Assembly (NCBI GenBank): GCA_965364515.1
Contig: CBDTXZ010000206.1
Coordinates: 1-5,386 of the forward strand
Reading direction: 5' to 3'
Origin: JAHEDH01 sp965364515
Lineage (GTDB): Bacteria > Actinomycetota > Acidimicrobiia > Spongiisociales > ZC4RG35
Length of the DNA stretch: 5,386 nt
Both the position numbers and the translations under genes were made by a program. Each line of letters starts with the position of its first letter. Position 1 is the stretch's first letter. Of the stretch, positions 1 to 5,275 are shown one piece after another. Under the pieces are notes generated by a model. That model did no database searches. It was not told the DNA's origin and saw only the letters and a program-made list of their open reading frames with translations.

Positions 1-17
1 GACCGCGTTCGCGGGTC
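1..17 (-). terminator. Possible hairpin at the end of the acyl-CoA ligase gene
   Basis: Bases 3-7 (CCGCG) and 10-14 (CGCGG) are complementary around a TT loop, and GAC at 1-3 can pair with GTC at 15-17 if one G is bulged. On the minus strand the stem begins inside the ligase stop codon (TGA at 18-16), a common place for a transcription terminator. Any U tract would lie beyond the window edge, so intrinsic termination cannot be confirmed. A chance GC-rich inverted repeat is the alternative. Confidence 0.3.
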
Positions 18-1815
18 AGATCGACTCGACTGCGTCGTCGTACATCGAGTCGAACAGATCCATGTAGCGCTCGGTCACGACCTTGCGCTTCACCTTCATC
101 GAAGGCGTCAACTCGCCAGACTCGACGGTGAAGTCCTGCGGGAGGATCTCGACGCGCTTCACCGACTCGTACGAGGCCAGCTCGGCATTCACCGAAGCAA
201 CGGCCTCGTCGATGAGCGACCGCATCTTCGGATGAGTGGGGACTGCGTCGAGATCGACGCCCTCACTCTTCGCCCATGTCGCGGCCGTGTCGGGGTCGAG
301 TGTCACCACCGCTGTGCAATACTTCCGCCGGTCGCCGTGCACGACCACGTTCGAGATGTAGGGCGAGGCAACCTTCAACAGGCCTTCCACCTTCGCCGGT
401 GCAACGTACTTGCCTCCGGACGTCTTGATCAGCTCCTTCTTGCGATCGGTGATACGGAGATAACCATCGGCATCCACCTCGCCGATGTCGCCCGTGTGGA
501 GCCAGCCGTCCACCAATGTCGAAGCAGTCTCCTCGGGCAGCCCGAAATAGCCCCGCATGACTCCTCGACCGGAGATCAGCACCTCACCGTCCTCGGCGAT
601 CCGTACCTCTGTTCCCGGGACCGGAGGGCCAACCGTGCCGAAGCGGGGACCGTCGGGCGGGTTGACGAACGTCGACGCCGACGACTCCGTGAGCCCATAG
701 CCCTCGAGAATCGTCAAGCCTGCACCGTCGAAGAACTCGGCGAGCTCGAGTGACAGCGGAGCGGAACCGGAGACGAAATATCTGACCCTTCCGCCGAACC
801 GATCCCTGATCTTCGAGAACACCAACCGGTCTGCGACTGCATACTGGAGGGCCAGTGATGTCGGGACCGACTTCCCGTCGCGAAAGATGCGAGAGCGTCG
901 GATACCGACCGCCGCCGCCCACCGGAAGATCGGCTCCTTGAGACCACCGTCGGCCTTGACACCCGAAACGATCACGTTGTAGACCTTCTCGAAGATGCGG
1001 GGAGCGGCCGCCATCACGGTCGGCCTGATATGTGACAGGTTGTCGACGATGCGATCCGGTCGACCGTCGATGAACGTCTCGGGCCCGGAGTCGATCATCA
1101 ACACCTCGAGCACCTTCCCGAAGGAGTGCGACAACGGAAGCCAGAGGAAATGGACGTCGTCGGCATCGAGGACATCCAGCTGCCCGGCCGCCGCCGCCGT
1201 GTACAGCCAGTTCTCGTGCGTGAGCTCGACGCCCTTCGGACGACCGGTGGTTCCCGAGGTGTAGATGAGCGTTGCGAGACTGTCGGGGCCGAGGCCGCCG
1301 ACCCGCCCGGCCACATCTGCTTCCGCGCCGAGTTCGGCGAGTCCGGACAGGTTCGACGCGACGTGGTCGGCCTCAACCCCGTCGTCGACAACGACGACGT
1401 GTTCGAGCCCGGGGATCTCTTCCCGTACCGAGTCGATCGCTGCGACATGGGCTGCGGTCTCGGCGACGACGACCCGGCTGCCCGAGTCGCGGAGAATGAA
1501 GGCGATCTCCTCGGCCGTGTTGGACGGGTAGATGGTGGTCGTCGCGGCGCCTGCCATGAGGATCCCGAGGTCGGCGATGATCCACTCTGGACGAGTCGAA
1601 CAGAGCAGCGAAACCCGATCTCCGGGTTGGATGCCCAGTGAGATCAATCCGCCTGCGACCTGTCTCGTTCGCTCCAGCAGCTGGCTCCATGAGATCGCTT
1701 CATCGCCATTGGGCGTCGGGAACCGCAACGCAACCCCATCAGGGGTCGCTTCCGCTCTCATCTCGAGCAATTGTGGGATCGAAGCCACGTCGTGTTGTGC
1801 CGTCAGACGGGTCAT
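16..1815 (-). CDS. fadD: Long-chain fatty acid-CoA ligase, FadD15-like (AMP-forming)
   Basis: This enzyme activates a fatty acid with ATP to an acyl-adenylate and transfers it to coenzyme A, feeding beta-oxidation or lipid synthesis in the cytoplasm. The 599 residues show the full ANL-superfamily motif set: the phosphate-binding loop YTSGTTGRPKG at 185-195, GYGLTES at 372-378, the ATP-ribose-binding TGD at 441-443, the domain-hinge region DRKKELIK at 457-464, and a C-terminal LTPSMKVKRK segment whose K574 is the likely adenylation lysine. Length and the SGGKYVAP and LTPxMKVKRK segments match the mycobacterial FadD15 type (about 600 residues). The ATG at 1815-1813 follows a strong GAAGGAG ribosome site 6 nt upstream. 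It is divergent from a TetR gene, with operator-like palindromes between them, which suggests control by that regulator. There is no signal peptide and no sign of damage. Chain-length preference cannot be read from the sequence. Confidence 0.95.
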   Translation of the reverse strand: MTRLTAQHDVASIPQLLEMRAEATPDGVALRFPTPNGDEAISWSQLLERTRQVAGGLISLGIQPGDRVSLLCSTRPEWIIADLGILMAGAATTTIYPSNTAEEIAFILRDSGSRVVVAETAAHVAAIDSVREEIPGLEHVVVVDDGVEADHVASNLSGLAELGAEADVAGRVGGLGPDSLATLIYTSGTTGRPKGVELTHENWLYTAAAAGQLDVLDADDVHFLWLPLSHSFGKVLEVLMIDSGPETFIDGRPDRIVDNLSHIRPTVMAAAPRIFEKVYNVIVSGVKADGGLKEPIFRWAAAVGIRRSRIFRDGKSVPTSLALQYAVADRLVFSKIRDRFGGRVRYFVSGSAPLSLELAEFFDGAGLTILEGYGLTESSASTFVNPPDGPRFGTVGPPVPGTEVRIAEDGEVLISGRGVMRGYFGLPEETASTLVDGWLHTGDIGEVDADGYLRITDRKKELIKTSGGKYVAPAKVEGLLKVASPYISNVVVHGDRRKYCTAVVTLDPDTAATWAKSEGVDLDAVPTHPKMRSLIDEAVASVNAELASYESVKRVEILPQDFTVESGELTPSMKVKRKVVTERYMDLFDSMYDDAVESI

Positions 1816-1828
1816 GTCACACTCCTTC

Positions 1829-1847
1829 GGTGGAGCGCCACTCTAGT
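1829..1847. promoter_or_regulatory. Degenerate second operator for the TetR regulator
   Basis: GGTGGAGCGCCACTCTAGT matches the perfect palindrome at 1854-1872 at 13 of 18 non-central positions. The left half is better kept (TGGAGCG) than the right. The two centres are 25 bp apart. It overlaps possible -10 boxes on both strands, including minus-strand TACTAG at 1848-1843 and TAGAGT at 1845-1840, so binding here would block transcription. A weak second site beside a strong one is common for TetR-family operators, but this is inferred from resemblance only. Confidence 0.45.
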
Positions 1848-1871
1848 AGACTGATTGGAGCGGCGCTCCAA
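1843..1871 (-). promoter_or_regulatory. Candidate promoter of the acyl-CoA ligase gene
   Basis: On the minus strand TTGGAG (1871-1866) and TACTAG (1848-1843) are separated by 17 bp, a standard -35/-10 spacing. Transcription would start near 1836, giving a leader of about 20 nt that contains the ribosome site. The -35 box lies inside the strong palindrome, so a bound repressor would occlude it. An overlapping TAGAGT at 1845-1840 is an alternative -10 box. Confidence 0.4.
1847..1852 (+). promoter_or_regulatory. Candidate -10 box of the TetR regulator gene
   Basis: TAGACT fits the TANNNT actinobacterial -10 pattern and would start transcription near 1859, inside the strong palindrome at 1854-1872. 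No convincing -35 box is visible. The resulting leader of about 30 nt includes the regulator's ribosome site at 1876-1883. Repressor binding at the palindrome would give autoregulation. Confidence 0.35.
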
Positions 1872-1872
1872 T
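1854..1872. promoter_or_regulatory. Perfect 19-bp palindromic operator
   Basis: ATTGGAGCGGCGCTCCAAT has two 9-bp arms that are exact reverse complements around a single central G. It sits midway between the divergent ligase and TetR genes, the classic place for a TetR-family operator. It covers the likely ligase -35 region and the likely start point of the regulator transcript. The length and symmetry fit a TetR dimer. Assignment to this regulator is inferred from position. Confidence 0.75.
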
Positions 1873-1888
1873 AGCGGGAGAGGTAGCC

Positions 1889-2446
1889 ATGGGCGAACAT
1901 CCGACGCGAACGAAGGTGCTCGACGCCGTGGACGCCCTGACGGACCGAGGGATCGAGCAGGTGACCATCGAAGCGATCTCGGAGCGCTCGGGGGTCACCA
2001 ATGGGAGCATCTATCACCATTTCGGCAACAGGGCAGGCGCCCTCGCTGCAGCCGCAGCCCGCGCCTTCGCAGATGCGATGACCGTCTCATCAGCGGCCTT
2101 GGACGATCGCGACGCGGAGGCCTGCGTCCGGGACTTCGTCGTTCGATATCTCGCCTGGGTCGAGCAGAACCCCAACCGAGCAAGCCTCATGTACGAGGCG
2201 CCACTCGTGGTCGACCTCACCGACGTGGAGGAAACGAAACTCCAGGCATTCGCTCCGGTGATCTCGTGGGTGTCATCACGAACAGGTGAGTTGCGGGGGA
2301 TCCGTGCAGATCTGCTGGACCCGGTCGTGTTCGGTCCGGTGCACGAAACCGTTCGCCGATGGATCGCCGGCAATCACGTCGCATCGCTCTCGGACCTCGG
2401 CGAACCACTCGCCGAGGCGGTCTGGCGAATCGCTCGATCGGAGTGA
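1889..2446 (+). CDS. TetR/AcrR-family transcriptional regulator
   Basis: This 185-residue protein is a typical TetR-family dimeric repressor: an N-terminal DNA-binding domain followed by a variable helical ligand domain. The helix-turn-helix spans about residues 25-46, with the VTIEAISERSGVTNGSIYHHF segment that carries the family's characteristic turn and recognition helix (GSIYHHF). The rest (about 60-185) is helical and unlike any specific named subfamily I can place. The ATG follows a GGGAGAGG ribosome site at 1876-1883, 5 nt upstream. Its divergence from a fatty acyl-CoA ligase, with a perfect palindrome between them, suggests that it represses that gene and itself and may respond to a fatty acid or acyl-CoA; the ligand is inference. 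Its last 24 codons overlap the 3' end of the convergent MOSC gene. Confidence 0.93.
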   Translation: MGEHPTRTKVLDAVDALTDRGIEQVTIEAISERSGVTNGSIYHHFGNRAGALAAAAARAFADAMTVSSAALDDRDAEACVRDFVVRYLAWVEQNPNRASLMYEAPLVVDLTDVEETKLQAFAPVISWVSSRTGELRGIRADLLDPVVFGPVHETVRRWIAGNHVASLSDLGEPLAEAVWRIARSE

Positions 2447-2877
2447 CCCACGCGCACCGGATCACCGATCCGGATGACCCCTCCGTCCACCACGGTTGCC
2501 GACACACCCGCCCGATCTCTGAGCGCAACTCGAGCGCCTGGACCGACCGTCGTCTCCATCACCTCACATGGAGCGCAGTCACGCCACACCTCGAGCACGG
2601 CCTCGCCGATCTCGATCCGTGTTCCGTGGGCCCTCGGCAGCGACGGAAGGTCAACGGTGATGTTGCGACGGGTCGCGCCATCTTCGATGTGGGGAGATCC
2701 CAGTTCGGTAGCGGCAGCCCGCAACTCACCGCTTGCGACGATCGTCACCTGGCGACGGGTCCCGTAGTACCGGTCGCCACGCAGTCCTTTGGCTGCGACC
2801 GCCTCGACCTGTTCAACAGACTCGACCGGCATGCCGTACTCGGCAGCGATGTGGATGGCAGTGACCGTTCCCTGCAT
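2374..2877 (-). CDS. Small MOSC domain-containing protein
   Basis: MOSC domains are named from the C-terminal domain of molybdenum cofactor sulfurases and are thought to carry sulfur or bind molybdenum cofactor through a conserved cysteine; stand-alone forms mostly lack an assigned reaction. In this 167-residue protein the domain fills about residues 1-143: GLRGDRYY at 31-38, TRRNI at 69-73, an IEIGEAVLEV strand at 88-97, CAPC at 101-104 with the candidate functional cysteines, and GGVIRIGDPV at 132-141. I chose ATG 2877 because the domain starts right there and a TACCCT -10 box lies exactly 7 nt before it. An in-frame start at 2928 would lie inside the divergent gene. There is no ribosome site, so it is probably leaderless. 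The polar tail after residue 143 is antisense to the TetR gene. Substrate unknown. Confidence 0.85.
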   Translation of the reverse strand: MQGTVTAIHIAAEYGMPVESVEQVEAVAAKGLRGDRYYGTRRQVTIVASGELRAAATELGSPHIEDGATRRNITVDLPSLPRAHGTRIEIGEAVLEVWRDCAPCEVMETTVGPGARVALRDRAGVSATVVDGGVIRIGDPVRVGHSDRAIRQTASASGSPRSESDAT

Positions 2878-2884
2878 GAGGTGG

Positions 2885-2896
2885 AGGGTATACCCT
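2885..2896. promoter_or_regulatory. Palindromic bidirectional leaderless promoter
   Basis: AGGGTATACCCT is a perfect 12-bp palindrome in the 26-bp gap between two divergent genes. It gives TACCCT at 2891-2896 on the plus strand and TACCCT at 2890-2885 on the minus strand. Each is followed by exactly 7 nt and then a start codon: GTG at 2904 on the plus strand and ATG at 2877 on the minus strand. Neither start has a correctly spaced Shine-Dalgarno sequence, so both transcripts would begin at or next to the start codon. The purine run GAGGTGGAGGG (2878-2888) is 15 nt from the GTG, too far for normal use. No good -35 boxes are visible. A regulator binding the palindrome is an alternative role. 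Confidence 0.6.
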
Positions 2897-2903
2897 TCCG
2901 CAG

Positions 2904-3257
2904 GTGACATTCGAGGAGTTCGCAGCACTGGCGGAACGGTTCCCGGGCAGCGTGCTCGAGTATCCGTTCGGACCTGATGCCCGGGTGTACAAGGTCGGCG
3001 GGAAGATGTTCTGCACGCTGTCGGAAGATCCTCCCCACACGGCCTACATCAAAGCGGAGCCCGAGATCATCGACGAGCAACGAGCCATCTTTCCCGAGGC
3101 CGTCGACCGTGCGCCGTACATGCACGAACGCCATTGGAACCGTGTCAGGATCGAGGACGTCCCTGATTTCGAACTCGAAGACTGGCTCGAGGACTCCTAC
3201 CGGATCGTCGTTGCCGGTCTGAGCAGGAAACTCAGAGCCGAGCTCGGTCTGGAGTGA
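2904..3257 (+). CDS. MmcQ/YjbR family protein
   Basis: This small family of about 115-120 residues adopts a fold related to CyaY and is often described as DNA-binding, though no cellular role is firmly established. The 117 residues contain the family's hallmarks: EYPFGPDARVYKVGGKMF at about 19-36, a conserved lysine region around YIKAEP at 48-53, HWNRV at 77-81 and the LEDSYRIVV helix at 95-103. The start is GTG at 2904; the usual FEEF...FPG opening follows at once and the next internal methionine (residue 35) would remove the core. It shares a promoter region with the divergent MOSC gene, which suggests similar expression but does not reveal a function. A 36-bp gap separates it from the transporter downstream, which has its own -10 box. 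Confidence 0.9.
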   Translation: MTFEEFAALAERFPGSVLEYPFGPDARVYKVGGKMFCTLSEDPPHTAYIKAEPEIIDEQRAIFPEAVDRAPYMHERHWNRVRIEDVPDFELEDWLEDSYRIVVAGLSRKLRAELGLE

Positions 3258-3280
3258 TCGGGCGTCCCCCATCCGTGGCG

Positions 3281-3286
3281 TAACCT
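3281..3286 (+). promoter_or_regulatory. Leaderless -10 box of the PopT-like gene
   Basis: TAACCT fits TANNNT and lies exactly 7 nt before the ATG at 3294, the same spacing seen for the MOSC and YjbR-like starts. The bases before the ATG (GATCCGG) hold no Shine-Dalgarno sequence. The gene can therefore be transcribed separately from its upstream neighbour as a leaderless mRNA, though read-through from the gene 36 bp upstream is also possible. No clear -35 box is seen. Confidence 0.5.
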
Positions 3287-3293
3287 GATCCGG

Positions 3294-4181
3294 ATGGAAT
3301 CCCACCCTCGACCCGGCCGTCACGTCCTGCACGGCCTCGTGATGGGAGCGGCCGACGCCGTGCCCGGCGTCTCCGGTGGGACGATGGCGCTCATCATGGG
3401 CATCTACGAGCAGCTGCTCACCGCGATCTCTTCGGGATTCCACATGATGCTCGCCGCAACCCGAGGCAACTTCGGCAAGGCCGCAGAGCACTTCCGGTCG
3501 ATCGAGTGGAGCTTCATCCTCCCTCTACTCGCGGGAATCGCAACGGCGATCGGCGTGGCTTCCGTGTTCGTGCCGGAACTCCTCGAGACCTACCCGGTGG
3601 AGAGCCGGGCGCTGTTCCTCGGACTGGTCGGCGCCTCGATTGCCATCCCGTGGAACCGGATTCCCAGCCCGGGCTATTCGGCCGTGATGACCGCCTTTGC
3701 GTTCGCCGTCCCCGCTGCCTTTCTGTCGGGACTGCCGAGCGCAACCGTCGAGAACCCGGCGTTGTGGATGGCGTTCGCAGGCGCCGCCGTGGCGATTTGC
3801 GCAATGATCCTTCCCGGCGTCAGTGGGTCGTTCCTGCTGCTGGTCCTCGGACTCTATGAGCCGACACTGGAAGCCGTCCGCGACCTCGATCTCGCCTATG
3901 TCGGAGTCTTCGCAGTTGGAGCCATCGCGGGCCTCGGTTCGTTTGCGACGTTGTTGCGACGACTACTGACGACGAGCCACGACCGGACCATGGCAGCGCT
4001 GGTCGGACTGATGGTCGGCTCGTTGCGGGCACTGTGGCCGTGGCAGGACGACGACAGGAACCTGCTGGCCCCTGACGACACCGCACTCACCGTGATCGTT
4101 CTGGTGGTGGTCGGGTTCGTGGTCGTCACCTTCATTCAGCGCAGCGGGTCCCGCTCACGCCACCCCGCCGGCCGGACCTGA
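3294..4181 (+). CDS. popT: DUF368/PopT-family polyprenyl-phosphate transporter
   Basis: DUF368 proteins are polytopic inner-membrane proteins, shown in work published around 2022-2023 to act as polyprenyl-phosphate translocases that return the lipid carrier of cell-wall synthesis to the cytoplasmic face. The 295 residues carry both internal-repeat signatures: PGVSGGT at 24-30 with GIYEQLL at 36-42, and PGVSGSF at 174-180 with GLYEPTL at 186-192, as expected for the inverted-repeat fold with re-entrant segments. Hydrophobic stretches lie near 73-93, 105-119, 129-148, 157-173, 201-220, 233-247 and 263-281, and the protein ends in a short basic tail that is probably cytoplasmic. There is no cleavable signal peptide. 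The ATG has no ribosome site but a TAACCT box 7 nt upstream. Family assignment is firm. Transport of a decaprenyl or undecaprenyl phosphate in this organism is inferred from the family. Confidence 0.92.
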   Translation: MESHPRPGRHVLHGLVMGAADAVPGVSGGTMALIMGIYEQLLTAISSGFHMMLAATRGNFGKAAEHFRSIEWSFILPLLAGIATAIGVASVFVPELLETYPVESRALFLGLVGASIAIPWNRIPSPGYSAVMTAFAFAVPAAFLSGLPSATVENPALWMAFAGAAVAICAMILPGVSGSFLLLVLGLYEPTLEAVRDLDLAYVGVFAVGAIAGLGSFATLLRRLLTTSHDRTMAALVGLMVGSLRALWPWQDDDRNLLAPDDTALTVIVLVVVGFVVVTFIQRSGSRSRHPAGRT

Positions 4182-4184
4182 GGC

Positions 4185-5195
4185 TCAGCCGCGGCGATTT
4201 CTCCGGCGCCGAGCCGGTGGCGCGACGTCGGGTGCCGCCTCCAGGCGAGATTCGATCTCGGAGCGTTCGGGCCGAGATCCGTCGACGCCTGCATCGACGG
4301 CTGCGCGGATCGCTGCGACGTGTGCCGGTGTCGATCCACAACACGATCCAATGATGCGCGCCCCCGACCTGACCGCCAGCTCGACGTAATCGGCCATGCC
4401 CTCCGGGCCAACGGGATACTCGGGCGCCTCGGACTTGTAGAGCGGCACGCCGCAATTCGCCTTGGTGATGATCGGTGCGCCCAGAACCACTGCACTGATG
4501 TCGAAGGCGGCGGCTACTGCGTCGCCCGGACCGATCCCGCAATTGGCGCCGATCGCGATCGGTGGTTGCTCCAATCGCGCCCACCACTCGCCGAACTGTC
4601 GCGGGGAGATCCCCATCATCGTCTTTCCGTTGGTGTCGAAGCTGAGGGTGGCAGTGACCGGCACGCCCAGCCCGGCACAGCCCTCGACTGCGGCGGCCAG
4701 CTCCTCCCACGACGACAGCGTCTCGATCCACAGGACGTCGGCGCCGGCTTCGGCCAGTGCCGTCGCCTGCTCGGTGAACACTTCCACGCCGGACTCGAAT
4801 GTCAACGGCCCCAACGGTTCGAAGAGGTCGCCGGTCGGACCGATGCTCCCGGCAACCAGGACCGTGCGTGCAGCGTCCTCGGCCACCTGCCGAGCGATTC
4901 GAACGGCCGCGGCATTCAACTCGACCACTCGGTTCTCGGCCCCGTGGAGTGCGAGACGGCGGCGGTTCCCCCCAAAGGTGTTCGTGAGCACGATGTCTGC
5001 GCCGACCTCGACGAAGGCAGAGTGAACCCGCGCCACCAGCTCAGGACGCTCGACGTTGAGGAGCTCGGGGCAGCCTCCGCTCTCGAGGCCCATCTCGAAG
5101 AGCGTGGTCCCCATCGCTCCATCCGCCACCAAGGTTCGCTTCTCGGAGAGCAGTTGTTCGAAACTCGTACAACCGGCTTCGGTCTTCGTGGTCAT
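4185..5195 (-). CDS. Homocysteine S-methyltransferase, bacterial betaine-type
   Basis: This cytoplasmic enzyme transfers a methyl group to homocysteine to regenerate methionine. The 336-residue protein is a single homocysteine-binding TIM barrel: ADGAMGTTLFEMGLESG at 24-40, TNTFGGN at 71-77, GSIGPTG at 116-122, WIETLSS at 156-162, and the zinc ligands C219 (GANCG) and C285/C286 (GSCCG). All three zinc cysteines are present. The LFxMGLxSG and TNTFGGN segments resemble rhizobial-type betaine-homocysteine methyltransferase (Bmt). The MetH N-terminal module shares the fold, but no folate or cobalamin domains follow, so this is not a full MetH. The methyl donor (betaine, a sulfonium compound or a corrinoid partner) is not decided by the sequence. 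The ATG at 5195 is preferred over an in-frame GTG at 5234 because GGAGG lies 7 nt before it. The end is an Ala/Pro-rich linker and an arginine-rich tail (RRRRNRRG). It is convergent with the transporter gene, 3 bp apart. Confidence 0.9.
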   Translation of the reverse strand: MTTKTEAGCTSFEQLLSEKRTLVADGAMGTTLFEMGLESGGCPELLNVERPELVARVHSAFVEVGADIVLTNTFGGNRRRLALHGAENRVVELNAAAVRIARQVAEDAARTVLVAGSIGPTGDLFEPLGPLTFESGVEVFTEQATALAEAGADVLWIETLSSWEELAAAVEGCAGLGVPVTATLSFDTNGKTMMGISPRQFGEWWARLEQPPIAIGANCGIGPGDAVAAAFDISAVVLGAPIITKANCGVPLYKSEAPEYPVGPEGMADYVELAVRSGARIIGSCCGSTPAHVAAIRAAVDAGVDGSRPERSEIESRLEAAPDVAPPARRRRNRRG

Positions 5196-5202
5196 TGCGC
5201 AA

Positions 5203-5207
5203 CCTCC
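5203..5207 (-). promoter_or_regulatory. Ribosome binding site that fixes the methyltransferase start
   Basis: GGAGG on the minus strand ends 7 nt before the ATG at 5195-5193. The alternative in-frame GTG at 5234 has no comparable site and would add 13 residues ahead of the conserved barrel. This supports the shorter 336-residue product. Confidence 0.8.
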
Positions 5208-5244
5208 ATCGGGTAGCGCTTGCGTATTTCCCACCAGACGGCAC

Positions 5245-5275
5245 GAGACCGTCCAGCAGCTGCGGGACGGTTCTC
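5245..5275 (-). promoter_or_regulatory. Hairpin in the methyltransferase leader
   Basis: On the plus strand GAGACCGTCC (5245-5254) pairs with GGACGGTTCTC (5265-5275) with one bulged T, and the loop contains the self-complementary GCAGCTGC (5256-5263). In the methyltransferase mRNA this forms a 10-bp stem about 50-80 nt before the start codon. No U tract follows, so it is not an ordinary terminator. The GGACGG arm (minus 5254-5249) could instead pair with CCGTC (minus 5241-5237) closer to the gene. It may be an RNA control element, an mRNA stabiliser or a DNA operator. Confidence 0.45.

Noticed and set aside
2359..2907. A 182-codon plus-strand open frame opposite the MOSC gene.
   Set aside because: The minus strand encodes clear MOSC motifs. 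The plus-strand translation has no recognisable domain and starts inside the TetR gene.
2745..3491. A 248-codon minus-strand open frame spanning the YjbR-like gene and neighbouring regions.
   Set aside because: It crosses three well-supported genes and a promoter region and shows no family motifs.
4203..4217. CCGGC/GCCGG inverted repeat as a terminator for the convergent transporter and methyltransferase genes.
   Set aside because: The stem is only 5 bp, lies inside the methyltransferase coding region and is followed by no T tract on either strand.
4320..5216. A 298-codon open frame on the plus strand opposite the methyltransferase.
   Set aside because: It is antisense to a gene with complete catalytic motifs, and its translation is rich in Arg, His and Cys without recognisable domains, as expected from high-GC antisense frames.
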